Assembly (NCBI RefSeq): GCF_000986785.1
Contig: NZ_LAYY01000048.1
Location: forward strand, 15,432 to 60,851
Reading direction: 5' to 3'
Length of the DNA stretch: 45,420 nucleotides
Origin: Mesobacillus campisalis
Lineage (GTDB): Bacteria > Bacillota > Bacilli > Bacillales > Cytobacillaceae
Notes under the pieces: generated by a model
What the model was told of the DNA's origin: nothing
The model's input: the letters and a program-made list of their open reading frames with translations, nothing else
Database searches by the model: none
Shown here: piece after piece, positions 37,880 to 45,420 of the stretch
Position numbering within the stretch: the stretch's first letter is position 1
Layout: the number at the start of each line of letters is the position of its first letter
Translations under genes and position numbers: made by a program

Positions 37880-39289
37880 CTATAAATATTTCCTGTGCAC
37901 CCCTTTGCCATCGTAGGTGAACAGCATGGCCCTCCCCTCAACCATGGTTTCGATATGGGCTTTTCTTCCCCAGAGCTGATGGATATACGGAAGTACTTTT
38001 TCCAGGTATTTAATATCCAGCTCGATTCCCTCAAAGCTGTGCTTGATGTATAGTTCTCCGTTCTTCTGATAATCGCCGTCCGATACCATCAAATACGGGA
38101 AGCCTCCGTTGACCCTCATGCCCACAAGCTGGTCGCGAACTTCCTCCCAGTCTTTATCGACAATTTTATATTCTTTGCCCTGTTTTTGGAACAGGTACAT
38201 ATCTTCCCTGAAAACCAGATCCTTTGTCAAATAATTGCGGAGAAAAGATATATCTGATTCGATTTCCCTTACCTCGAACATTTTTTCACGCCCAGAGCCA
38301 GGGACGACTCCCCGTTTCTTCATTTCTTCCGTTGGATTGTTATACCTTTCTTCGATATCCTCAAAGATTTTCAGCCCAAGGTAATACGGGTTGATTCCTG
38401 TTTTGGATGGCTGCACCACTCCAGCATTCAATTTCGCAAATTCAATGGCTTCGCCAGGTGTCAGGTCCATTTCCCTCAAAATGCGTTGATGCCAATAGGA
38501 TGCCCAGCCTTCGTTCATGATTTTTGTTTCCAGCTGCGGCCAAAAATAAAGCATCTCCTCCCGCATCATTGTCAAAATATCACGCTGCCAATCGGTTAGT
38601 TCCCGGCTGTACGATTCAATGAATAGCAGCAAGTCCTTTTCGGGCTGGGGCGGAAATTTCTTCATTTTCTTTTTCTTTTCAACAGGCTTCTTTGGTGCAT
38701 CCAGACTCCATAAATCATCATAGGGACTTGCAGTATGGTGTTCATCCTCTTCATACTCAATATCGTCCATTGTCCAATTCAATTTCGGCCGCATCAAGGA
38801 TGGGTCAATATGTTCTTCAATGGCTAAAACGGCGTCAAGGAAAGTTTCCACTTCCTGCTTCCCGTGTTCAATCTCATACCTTCTGATCCGCTCGGCTGTT
38901 GCGGCCATGCTTTCAACCATATCCCGTTTCGTGTTTTGGAACCGGACATTGTTTTTGAAGAAGTCACAATGGGCCAGTACGTGTGCCACAATCAGCTTAT
39001 TCTGGATCAAGGAGTTGGAATCCAGCAGAAAGGCATAACAAGGATTTGAGTTAATCACCAATTCATAAATTTTCGAAAGGCCTAAATCATAATGCAGCTT
39101 CATTTTATAAAATTGCTTTCCAAAGCTCCAATGAGAAAATCGGGTCGGCATTCCATATGCACCAAAAGTGTAAATGATATCGGCAGGACAAATTTCATAT
39201 CGCATCGGGTAAAAATCAAGCCCGAATCCCCGGGCAATGTCGGTTATTTCGGAAATAGCCTGCTGCAAAGCCTTATTCTCATCTAACAC
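37880..39289 (-). CDS. spoVR: SpoVR family protein, stage V sporulation
   Basis: A 469-residue cytoplasmic protein (B. subtilis SpoVR 468) required for normal spore cortex formation in that species; its biochemical activity is unknown. Typical blocks are [64 protein letters not shown] and [20 protein letters not shown], listed as separate segments. The start is GTG at 39289 with AAGGGGGAGAGACGG just upstream. A sigma-E-type promoter (CATACATT with ATTGATGA region) lies 25-50 bp upstream, matching known mother-cell expression. It is monocistronic, divergent from yhdB. It is not beside yhbH or prkA, which pair with it in many other bacteria. Confidence 0.95.
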   Translation of the reverse strand: MLDENKALQQAISEITDIARGFGLDFYPMRYEICPADIIYTFGAYGMPTRFSHWSFGKQFYKMKLHYDLGLSKIYELVINSNPCYAFLLDSNSLIQNKLIVAHVLAHCDFFKNNVRFQNTKRDMVESMAATAERIRRYEIEHGKQEVETFLDAVLAIEEHIDPSLMRPKLNWTMDDIEYEEDEHHTASPYDDLWSLDAPKKPVEKKKKMKKFPPQPEKDLLLFIESYSRELTDWQRDILTMMREEMLYFWPQLETKIMNEGWASYWHQRILREMDLTPGEAIEFAKLNAGVVQPSKTGINPYYLGLKIFEDIEERYNNPTEEMKKRGVVPGSGREKMFEVREIESDISFLRNYLTKDLVFREDMYLFQKQGKEYKIVDKDWEEVRDQLVGMRVNGGFPYLMVSDGDYQKNGELYIKHSFEGIELDIKYLEKVLPYIHQLWGRKAHIETMVEGRAMLFTYDGKGVHRKYL

Positions 39290-39313
39290 CCGTCTCTCCC
39301 CCTTCCTTTCTAC

Positions 39314-39342
39314 AATGTATGAAATAAAAACGGGATTGATGA
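39314..39342 (-). promoter_or_regulatory. Sigma-E promoter of spoVR
   Basis: -10 CATACATT (minus strand, 39321-39314) matches CATACANT exactly; the -35 region TCATCAAT (39342-39335) lies 13 bp away and partly fits GTCATATT. Confidence 0.7.
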
Positions 39343-39433
39343 GCAGGCTTTATGCCTCAATATAAAAACTCCATTAAAATTATTTTATACAGGCAGAATT
39401 TGAAAAGCCACCAATGACGGCACGACCAAGTTT

Positions 39434-39468
39434 TTCACAGACAATTTTGCAGGCGGCGTCATATACTA
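39434..39468 (+). promoter_or_regulatory. Possible sigma-K promoter of yhdB
   Basis: ACA followed after 16 bp by CATATACTA (near 39460) resembles the sigma-K pattern (AC at -35, CATANNNTA at -10), about 35 bp before yhdB. These are short motifs and the call is tentative. Confidence 0.3.
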
Positions 39469-39502
39469 TATTCAACTCCTCGATTGGCAAGGAGGAAAGA
39501 AA

Positions 39503-39757
39503 ATGAATAAAGTGGATTATGATTGTGCGCTATACTATACGCACCGCTCCCAATGGGACAATTTATTGATCCTGATGGTAAGGACAGAGGACCATTTTTT
39601 GGCTAAGAAAATTGAGCATTTCCTGCATGCCTATAACTTCGAGAAAGATTATTCAGTGATTGAAAAACATCTGTATTCCCTGCTCAGGTATATCGACCAT
39701 GCAAATGAAACACAGGATGCCGGCTTTCCGGAACCGTTGGCGAACAATCTGGAATAG
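39503..39757 (+). CDS. yhdB: YhdB-like small protein
   Basis: An 84-residue soluble protein; DYDCALYYTHRSQWDNLLIL, MVRTEDHFLAKKIEHFLHAY and YSLLRYIDHA are near the pattern I know from B. subtilis YhdB (about 80 residues), which has no assigned function. It is helical, rich in His and Tyr, with no membrane span. GGCAAGGAGGAAAGAAA precedes the ATG. It is monocistronic with its own terminator and divergent from spoVR; a sigma-K-like motif upstream hints at sporulation expression. Confidence 0.82.
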   Translation: MNKVDYDCALYYTHRSQWDNLLILMVRTEDHFLAKKIEHFLHAYNFEKDYSVIEKHLYSLLRYIDHANETQDAGFPEPLANNLE

Positions 39758-39784
39758 CCCGGGCACATAATCCACCAATAATTG

Positions 39785-39812
39785 CACGGCACTTACTAAA
39801 GTGCCGTGTTTG
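39785..39812 (+). terminator. yhdB terminator
   Basis: Perfect CACGGCACTT (39785-39794) / AAGTGCCGTG (39799-39808), followed by TTTGT. Confidence 0.75.
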
Positions 39813-39842
39813 TAATGAATATACACTTGAAATTACCGGACA

Positions 39843-39875
39843 ATAAAAAATGGAGCTGGACAGCCAGCTCCATTT
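39843..39875 (-). terminator. pgcA terminator
   Basis: AATGGAGCTGG (39849-39859) / CCAGCTCCATT (39864-39874), with T-rich sequence following on the minus strand, just after the stop at 39879. Confidence 0.85.
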
Positions 39876-39878
39876 TCC

Positions 39879-41624
39879 TTAATTATTCTTGCTTGCTTCC
39901 ATTTTTTGTTCGACAAGCTCCATAAATTCCTTCTCAATTCTTTGGAGTTTTTGTTTGCTGTCGGCAAGGCTTTTATCTTTAACACCGAAATAGAACTTGA
40001 TTTTCGGTTCTGTACCGGATGGACGCAGGCACATCCAGGACCCGTCTTCAAGGAAATATTTAAGGACATTGGATTTTGGCAGCCCCATCCGCTCTTCAGT
40101 GCCGTCCGCAGTCTTTCTGATGCCGGTCTGATAATCTTCAACTGCCGCAACCTTGATGGAACCAAGGCTGGTCAGAGGCTCTGAACGGAAGGCAGCGAGC
40201 GTCTGCTGGATCAGTTCTGCCCCTTCCTTGCCCTTTAGTGTCAAGGAACGCAGGCCTTCCTGGAAATATCCATACTTCTCAAATACACTGAGAAGAGCTT
40301 CGTAGAGCGACATTCCATGTTTCTTATAGTAAGCACATACTTCCACAGCAAGAACTGCGGCCTGAACGGCATCCTTGTCACGGGCAAAGTCGCCGATCAG
40401 ATAGCCATAACTTTCTTCATAGCCAAACAGGAACTTCCGCTCTCCTGTCTGGTCATAGCCATTGATTTTTTCAGCAATGAATTTAAAGCCAGTTAAAACA
40501 TCAATTGTCTCAATGCCAAATGATGCCGCGATCTCCCTGCCAAGCTCTGACGTTACAATGGTTTTCAAAACGATTCCATTGGAAGGGAGCGTACCCTTCT
40601 GCTTTTTCTGGGTCAGGATGTAATGAAGCAGGAGCGAACCTGTTTGATTTCCCGTTAAAACGGTATATTTGCCTTCATCATTCTTAACTGCAATCCCGAG
40701 CCGGTCGGCATCAGGGTCTGTTGCAATCAGGATATCGGCGCCTATTTTTTCCCCTTCCCTGATCGCCAGCTCAAATGCAGCATGCTCTTCCGGATTTGGG
40801 CTGGACACAGTAGAAAACTGTGGATCAGGCTTTTCCTGTTCCTTCACCACGGTCACATGCTGGTAGTTCATCGCTGCCAGGCCTTCGCGCACCGGGAGAT
40901 TCGCAGTGCCGTGGAGCGGGGTGAAGACCACCCTGACATCTGTCTCCTCTGCAAGGTACGGATTTTCCGAAATGGTCAGCAGATTTTCGAGGTAAGCCTT
41001 GTCCACTTCTTCGCCAATCATTTTAATCAGGCCTTTTTCTTTCAGTTCATTCTCGGCTCCAGCGTCAATGCTCAGCTCATTTTCAATTTGATTGACTTTG
41101 GCGATGACTTCATCCGCGCTCTCCGGAGGAAGCTGGCCACCGTCCGGCCCATACACTTTATATCCATTATACTCGGGCGGATTATGGCTTGCCGTAACGA
41201 CAATTCCGGCAAAAGCATTCAGATGGCGGACCGCAAAACTTAAGACCGGTGTCGGCCTTAACGACTCAAAAACGTATGTAGTGATGCCTCTTGCTGCCAG
41301 CGTCCTTGCGGCTTCCATTGCGAATTCCGGCGACTTATGGCGGGAATCGAATGCAATGGCCACGCCGCGCTGTTTTGCCGCATCCCCCTGCTCTTCAATA
41401 AAAGCTGCCAAACCGGCAGAAGCTTTTCGGACGGTATAGATGTTCATCCGGTTGGTTCCAGCTCCAATTTCTCCCCGCATGCCTCCTGTTCCGAATTCCA
41501 AATCCTTATAGAATGCTTCTTCAAGTTCCTTCTCATTTCCTTTTAATTTCTCGAGTTCCATTTTTAGCTCGGAATCAAGCTGGCTGAATTGAAGCCATTT
41601 TTCTGCCTTGTTTTTCCACTCCAT
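39879..41624 (-). CDS. pgcA: Alpha-phosphoglucomutase PgcA
   Basis: A 581-residue enzyme, the same length as B. subtilis PgcA, interconverting glucose 6-phosphate and glucose 1-phosphate for UDP-glucose, teichoic acid glucosylation and glycolipid anchors. The catalytic phosphoserine loop is [15 protein letters not shown] (about 140-155), the metal loop [11 protein letters not shown], the sugar-binding loop [13 protein letters not shown] and the phosphate-binding loop [12 protein letters not shown] near the C-terminus. GGAGGTTAGTC precedes the ATG and a TATAAT -10 lies about 45 bp upstream. It is monocistronic. Phosphomannomutase activity is possible, but length and motifs fit PgcA. Confidence 0.95.
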   Translation of the reverse strand: MEWKNKAEKWLQFSQLDSELKMELEKLKGNEKELEEAFYKDLEFGTGGMRGEIGAGTNRMNIYTVRKASAGLAAFIEEQGDAAKQRGVAIAFDSRHKSPEFAMEAARTLAARGITTYVFESLRPTPVLSFAVRHLNAFAGIVVTASHNPPEYNGYKVYGPDGGQLPPESADEVIAKVNQIENELSIDAGAENELKEKGLIKMIGEEVDKAYLENLLTISENPYLAEETDVRVVFTPLHGTANLPVREGLAAMNYQHVTVVKEQEKPDPQFSTVSSPNPEEHAAFELAIREGEKIGADILIATDPDADRLGIAVKNDEGKYTVLTGNQTGSLLLHYILTQKKQKGTLPSNGIVLKTIVTSELGREIAASFGIETIDVLTGFKFIAEKINGYDQTGERKFLFGYEESYGYLIGDFARDKDAVQAAVLAVEVCAYYKKHGMSLYEALLSVFEKYGYFQEGLRSLTLKGKEGAELIQQTLAAFRSEPLTSLGSIKVAAVEDYQTGIRKTADGTEERMGLPKSNVLKYFLEDGSWMCLRPSGTEPKIKFYFGVKDKSLADSKQKLQRIEKEFMELVEQKMEASKNN

Positions 41625-41727
41625 GACTAACCTCCATAATATATGTTTATCTGTTCATTATAATATAATCACAAGGTTTACGAGCCTTTACTTTCTGACA
41701 TAATTCGAGCCTTTTGGACATGGAGCA

Positions 41728-43281
41728 TCAAAGATTCCTTTTTTTATTTTTATATTCCACTTTAAACAGATCGTGCCGGCGGTCAAGGAGCTGCCGGACA
41801 GTGCCTTCCATCCGCTGGCGGCGGAGAATTTCCAGGTCGACATCCCCAATCAGCACCATTTCGATATTGGCGTTAGTCTCTCCCACAATCCCGTCGCGGG
41901 CAAACTCGAAATCCGATGGTGCGAATATGCCCGATTGGGCGTATTGGATATCCATGTTCTCCGTTTGCGGCAGGTTTCCGACCGTCCCGGAAATAACTGT
42001 ATATACCTGGTTCTCAACGGCACGTGCCTGCGCACAGTAGCGTACGCGCAAATAGCCTTGGCGGTCTTCTGTACAGAATGGGGTGAATATAATCCTTGCC
42101 CCCATGTCGGTGGCGATTCTTGCCAGCTCCGGAAACTCTATGTCATAGCAGATTTGGATGGCTATTTTTCCGCAATCAGTATCAAACACACGAATATCAT
42201 TCCCCGGGCTAATCCCCCACCATGAGCGTTCATTTGGAGTGATATGAAGTTTATACTGCTTTTCAATCGTTCCATCCCTGCGGAAAAGATAGGCAATATT
42301 GTAAATCTCATCGTTGTCTTCCTTAACAAAATGCGACCCGCCAATAATATTGACGTTATAGCGTACTGCAAGCATGGTAAACAATTCAATATACTGCTCG
42401 GTAAAATCAGTCAGCTTCCTTACCGCAAGTGCAGGGGACTTTTCACCTAGGAACGACATTAGCTGTGTAGTGAATATTTCAGGGAATACAGCAAAATCCG
42501 AGCCAGCATCGGAGGCAACATCTGTAAAATATTCGACCTGGCTCGCGAAATCCTCAAAGGAGTTAATTTGCCGCATCATATATTGGACAACGCATATCCG
42601 CACAGGGTTGCTCGTTTTAAAAAACCGCTTGGATTTCGGAAGATAATCGACATTATTCCATTCCATTAACGTTGCATACTTATTGGACAATTTATCATCA
42701 GGCAGGTAATTTCGGTTGATCCGCATAAGCGTAAAACCATTTCTCAGCTGGAATGTTAGCACAGGGTCATAGAGCCGGTGGGTCGTAACCTGCTCAACAT
42801 ACTCCCTTGGGGACATTTGATTGGCAACCTGGTGGTAATTCGGGATGCGTCCCCCGATAATGATGCTTTTTAAGTTCATTTGCCTTGCCAGCTCTTTCCT
42901 TGCCTCGTATAAACGCTGGCCTACTTTCATTTTTCGGTAGGCTGGGTGGACCATTACTTCGATGCCGTATAAATTATACCCGTTTGGATTGTGGTTGGTT
43001 ATATAGCCATTGTCGGTAACATCATCCCATGTATGCCTGTCATCATATTCATCGAAATTAATAATCAGGCTTGAACAGGATCCAATAACTTCCCCATCAA
43101 ACTCTGCAACAAACTGACCCTCCGGAAACACTTCGAGGTGGCTTTCCAGCTGGTCCCGCTCCCATGGAATCATCCCGGGAAAACAAACCGTCTGCATATC
43201 AATGATACTGTCAATATCACCAGGCCGCATGTTGCGGACAATCATTTTTTTCTCAAATTTGCTTAAATCAAGTTCTGACAT
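41728..43281 (-). CDS. yhcX: YhcX, GNAT-carbon-nitrogen hydrolase fusion
   Basis: A 517-residue two-domain protein (B. subtilis YhcX about 513). The N-terminal ~210 residues are a GNAT acetyltransferase (MVHPAYRKMKVGQRLYEARK binds acetyl-CoA). The C-terminal ~290 residues are a nitrilase-type carbon-nitrogen hydrolase with the catalytic triad Glu in VFPEIFTT, Lys in EKQYKLHITPNE and Cys in IAIQICYDIEFPE. The GNAT-nitrilase fusion is established in this family; the amide or amine substrate is not known. AAGGAGATGCACGG precedes the ATG. It is monocistronic; no clear T-tailed terminator is seen in the short gap before pgcA. Confidence 0.9.
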   Translation of the reverse strand: MSELDLSKFEKKMIVRNMRPGDIDSIIDMQTVCFPGMIPWERDQLESHLEVFPEGQFVAEFDGEVIGSCSSLIINFDEYDDRHTWDDVTDNGYITNHNPNGYNLYGIEVMVHPAYRKMKVGQRLYEARKELARQMNLKSIIIGGRIPNYHQVANQMSPREYVEQVTTHRLYDPVLTFQLRNGFTLMRINRNYLPDDKLSNKYATLMEWNNVDYLPKSKRFFKTSNPVRICVVQYMMRQINSFEDFASQVEYFTDVASDAGSDFAVFPEIFTTQLMSFLGEKSPALAVRKLTDFTEQYIELFTMLAVRYNVNIIGGSHFVKEDNDEIYNIAYLFRRDGTIEKQYKLHITPNERSWWGISPGNDIRVFDTDCGKIAIQICYDIEFPELARIATDMGARIIFTPFCTEDRQGYLRVRYCAQARAVENQVYTVISGTVGNLPQTENMDIQYAQSGIFAPSDFEFARDGIVGETNANIEMVLIGDVDLEILRRQRMEGTVRQLLDRRHDLFKVEYKNKKRNL

Positions 43282-43403
43282 CCGTGCATCTCCTTTTTGG
43301 ACAGTAATGGAATCTTTACATTTCAGATGTATAATCCCTTTATACCCAAAATTATGCTAAATAGTAACTTGGAGAATCAGGAAAGTTATAGGCCTTAAAA
43401 GAA

Positions 43404-43432
43404 TAAAAAAGCACCTGCGGAATGCAAGTGCC
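43404..43432 (-). terminator. yhcU terminator
   Basis: GCACCTGC (43411-43418) / GCAAGTGC (43424-43431), with TTTTTTATTC following on the minus strand; it touches the yhcU stop. Confidence 0.7.
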
Positions 43433-43830
43433 TATGCAAGGATACTATTGGCTGCTTTGGTGTACATGCTGATATAATCTTCTTTAATGGATGTGGCGTC
43501 CAGGAAGTGCTGATATTGAAACGGAAAATAGATCCCAAACTCCCTGAGAACATCAGCATTTTTTTGGAACACTGTCCGGTACCGCTCGGATGCTTGACGT
43601 GTTTCCAAAATGGATATCAAGGTCTGCAGACTTGTGATGACCCGAAAGGCATCTCCAAGCGTGCTGAAGTTTTCAAAATGATGACGGGTTGTATGTAGCA
43701 CTTCAAGCCGTTCAAATTCCCTGATATCTTCATCTGTAAAATATAATGGCAACACTTCGCAATAAAAATGCCGGGCAAGCTCTTTTACCTTCTCTTCCTG
43801 TCCTGGAGTTGATGCAAAAACAATTTTCAA
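43432..43830 (-). CDS. yhcU: YhcU-family protein of unknown function
   Basis: A 132-residue soluble protein (B. subtilis YhcU about 131). It begins KIVFASTPGQEEKVKELARH and contains EFERLEVLHTTRHHFENFS and FGIYFPFQYQHFLDA, with many aromatic and His residues, mostly helical. No catalytic motif or membrane span is recognisable. The frame starts upstream at GTG 43842, but that codon is within the AAAAGGTGGG ribosome site; the TTG at 43830 is 8 bp behind the site and gives the expected N-terminus. It lies between yhcX (same strand) and divergent yhcT, as in B. subtilis. Confidence 0.82.
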   Translation of the reverse strand: MKIVFASTPGQEEKVKELARHFYCEVLPLYFTDEDIREFERLEVLHTTRHHFENFSTLGDAFRVITSLQTLISILETRQASERYRTVFQKNADVLREFGIYFPFQYQHFLDATSIKEDYISMYTKAANSILA

Positions 43831-44036
43831 TGATGAACCCACCTTTTATCTAAACCTTTATTCACCTCTATATATACCATTAGAATAACATAGAGTCGCG
43901 ATGCTAAATGGTGGTAATTATGACCATGACTGCGGTAAAAGTTGACAAGAAAGTCCTTCTTTAGCAGACCGGATGGAAGGAATCATAAAAGTCCGCTACA
44001 ATATGGAAATAACACTATCTTAAAGGAGAACACTTC

Positions 44037-44957
44037 ATGATAAAAACCTCAAAAAAAGGGACATGGTATGAGATCATCGTCCCGGAACATTGGTCTTCTT
44101 TCAGCCTGGATCATTTATTTCGAAGTGTATGGAAAGCTCCAAAAAAAACAACCCATTCTCTCAGGATTGGGAAGAATGTACTGCTGAACAACGCGACTCC
44201 GGATTGGACAAAACCCCTGTCTCCTGGTGACCGGCTGCAAATCAATGCATTCTTTCCTGAAGAGCCAAGTGCCATCCCTGCTTTTCATGAAATTGATGTT
44301 TTATTTGAAGACGAACATCTCCTTATTTTAAATAAGCCTCCCGGCATGGCTACCCACCCTAATGAACCTGGCCAAACCGACACCCTGGCCAATGCCGCTG
44401 CCTTCCATGTGCAGTCGGAAGGATTTTCACTGAATGTCCGCCATATCCACAGGCTGGACCGCGATACCTCCGGAGCCGTCCTGTTTGCGAAAACATCTTT
44501 GGCAGGAGCCATACTGGACAAAATGCTTGAAGAACGGAAAGTGAAAAGAACCTATCTCGCTTTGGTGGATGGACTTCTGAAATCCAGAAAAGGTACAATC
44601 AACCGGCCAATCGGCAGGGACCGGCACCATCCTGTCAGAAGGAGGGTTTCAAAAACGGGACAGACCGCCATAACACACTATGAAGTTGCGGAATGGCTAA
44701 AAAAAGAACAGCAGACACTTGTCCGCTGTTCACTTGAGACAGGGCGCACCCACCAAATCCGCGTCCACCTTAGCGATCTCGGATACCCGCTCGCTGGTGA
44801 CAAACTTTACGGCGGCAGCGGCATTTACAGCAGGCAGGCCCTCCATGCCGTAAAACTGGAGGTGACCCATCCCTTTACTGAAGAAGTAATCGTCTGCCAT
44901 GCCCCGTTTATGGATTATCCACCCATTTTTAAGGATGTGGATCCTTATTCCTTTTAA
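44037..44957 (+). CDS. yhcT: YhcT, RluA-family RNA pseudouridine synthase
   Basis: A 306-residue pseudouridine synthase of the RluA/RluD family (B. subtilis YhcT about 302). A short N-terminal S4-like region (about 15-75, FRSVWKAPKKTTHSLRIGKN) precedes the catalytic domain (about 80-300). The active-site motif is HRLDRDTSGAVLFAK with the catalytic Asp; LNKPPGMATHPN and TGRTHQIRVHLSDLGYPLAGD are the other conserved blocks. It isomerises uridine in rRNA or tRNA; which site cannot be told. AAAGGAGAACACTTC precedes the ATG. It is monocistronic and is followed directly by the second 52-bp array. Confidence 0.9.
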   Translation: MIKTSKKGTWYEIIVPEHWSSFSLDHLFRSVWKAPKKTTHSLRIGKNVLLNNATPDWTKPLSPGDRLQINAFFPEEPSAIPAFHEIDVLFEDEHLLILNKPPGMATHPNEPGQTDTLANAAAFHVQSEGFSLNVRHIHRLDRDTSGAVLFAKTSLAGAILDKMLEERKVKRTYLALVDGLLKSRKGTINRPIGRDRHHPVRRRVSKTGQTAITHYEVAEWLKKEQQTLVRCSLETGRTHQIRVHLSDLGYPLAGDKLYGGSGIYSRQALHAVKLEVTHPFTEEVIVCHAPFMDYPPIFKDVDPYSF

Positions 44958-45012
44958 GGTTCACGAGAAGAGGGCAAGCGCCTTTGACGAAATTTGGATT
45001 GTTTCTGTTAGG

Positions 45013-45420
45013 AGGTGCTTTGCCTCAGTGACCTTTTTGTACGGCTGCCTCCAATTTCGGGAGCTGACACTGGCTCTCAGTGACCTTTTTGAACAGCTGC
45101 CTCCGATTTCGGGCACTGACACGGGCTCTCAGGTACCTTTTTGTACGGCTGCCTCCGATTTCGGGCACTGACACGGGCTCTCAGTGACCTTTTTGTACGG
45201 CTGCCGCCATTTTCGGGCACTGACACGGGCTCTCAGGTACCTTTTTGAATGGCTTCCGCCGATTTCGGGCACTGACACGGGCTCTCAGGTACCTTTTTGA
45301 ATGGCTTCCGCCGATTTCGGGCACTGACACAAGCTCTCAGTGACCATTTGAACGGCTACCGGGAATTTTGGGCACTGACGCTGGCTCTCAGTACCCTTTT
45401 TGAATGGCTTCCGCCGATTT
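45013..45420. repeat. Second 52-bp tandem array (CTCAG-anchored), truncated by window end
   Basis: Anchoring on CTCAG, units start at 45024, 45076, 45128, 45180, 45232, 45284, 45336 and 45387, so the period is 52 bp (51 once). The unit is about 'ctcaggtaccttttt', 'gaatggcttccgccg', 'atttcgggcactgac', 'acgggct'. Two sub-types alternate: TCAGTGACC and TCAGGTACC. In the TCAGTG type, CACTGA and TCAGTG can pair around a 9-nt loop. The sequence is unrelated to the array at 2822-3268. It begins about 55 bp after the yhcT stop and has no credible reading frame. Confidence 0.9.

Noticed and set aside
44899-45171. 90-codon open frame over the yhcT 3' end and the second array
   Set aside because: Overlaps yhcT out of frame and then reads repeats; no ribosome site.

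Overview
The window looks like chromosomal DNA of an endospore-forming member of the Bacillaceae. Most genes have recognisable Bacillus subtilis counterparts: yhaP/Q, yhzD, yhaR, hemZ, yhaX, yheA, yheC/D/E, sspB, yheH/yheI (bmrD/bmrC), yhdP (mpfA), spoVR, yhdB, pgcA and yhcX/U/T. In B. subtilis these lie in one broad region, so this is a rearranged version of the yhc-yhd-yhe-yha neighbourhood. The mrp operon, msmX, fumC and a penicillin-binding protein gene are interleaved here. Starts are typical of Firmicutes, with strong GGAGG-type sites and many TTG/GTG starts. No prophage, IS element or CRISPR array is visible; one lone tyrosine recombinase is present.

Layout. 1-300: tandem copies of a long structured repeat. 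305-7208 (mostly minus): NatAB-like ABC exporter, YhzD, a nine-unit 52-bp hairpin array, enoyl-CoA hydratase YhaR, HemZ, YhaX and YheA. 7402-12541 (plus): four tandem YheC/YheD-type ATP-grasp genes behind a sigma-E-like promoter, then yheE between two more copies of the long repeat. 12745-15205: PucR-type regulator, MsmX ATPase with a cre-like site, and a small zinc-ribbon protein. 15310-15696: sspB with a near-consensus sigma-G promoter and a tRNA-like element in its leader. 15779-24746 (minus): FumC, a 28-residue membrane peptide, the BmrCD multidrug exporter with a leader-peptide attenuator, a class A PBP with a long Lys/Glu/Pro tail, and an XRE regulator. 25072-29606 (plus): CDF metal exporter, cytoplasmic histidine kinase, GNAT acetyltransferase, and the CNNM/CorC protein MpfA behind a structured leader. 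29753-36143 (minus): coiled-coil protein and complete mrpABCDEFG. 36343-44957: UspA-like protein, recombinase, SpoVR, YhdB, PgcA, YhcX, YhcU and YhcT. 44958-45420: a second, unrelated 52-bp tandem array that runs off the window.

Together the genes cover sporulation (SspB, YheC/D, YhaX, SpoVR, possibly the kinase), ion homeostasis (Mrp, MpfA, CDF, NatAB-like), drug efflux (BmrCD) and central or envelope metabolism (FumC, PgcA, HemZ, MsmX, PBP). The least ordinary items are non-coding: the tRNA-like element in the sspB leader, the mpfA leader with mutually exclusive hairpins and an orphan Shine-Dalgarno, the bmrCD attenuator, the two 52-bp arrays, and a long repeat family whose copies show compensatory base changes.
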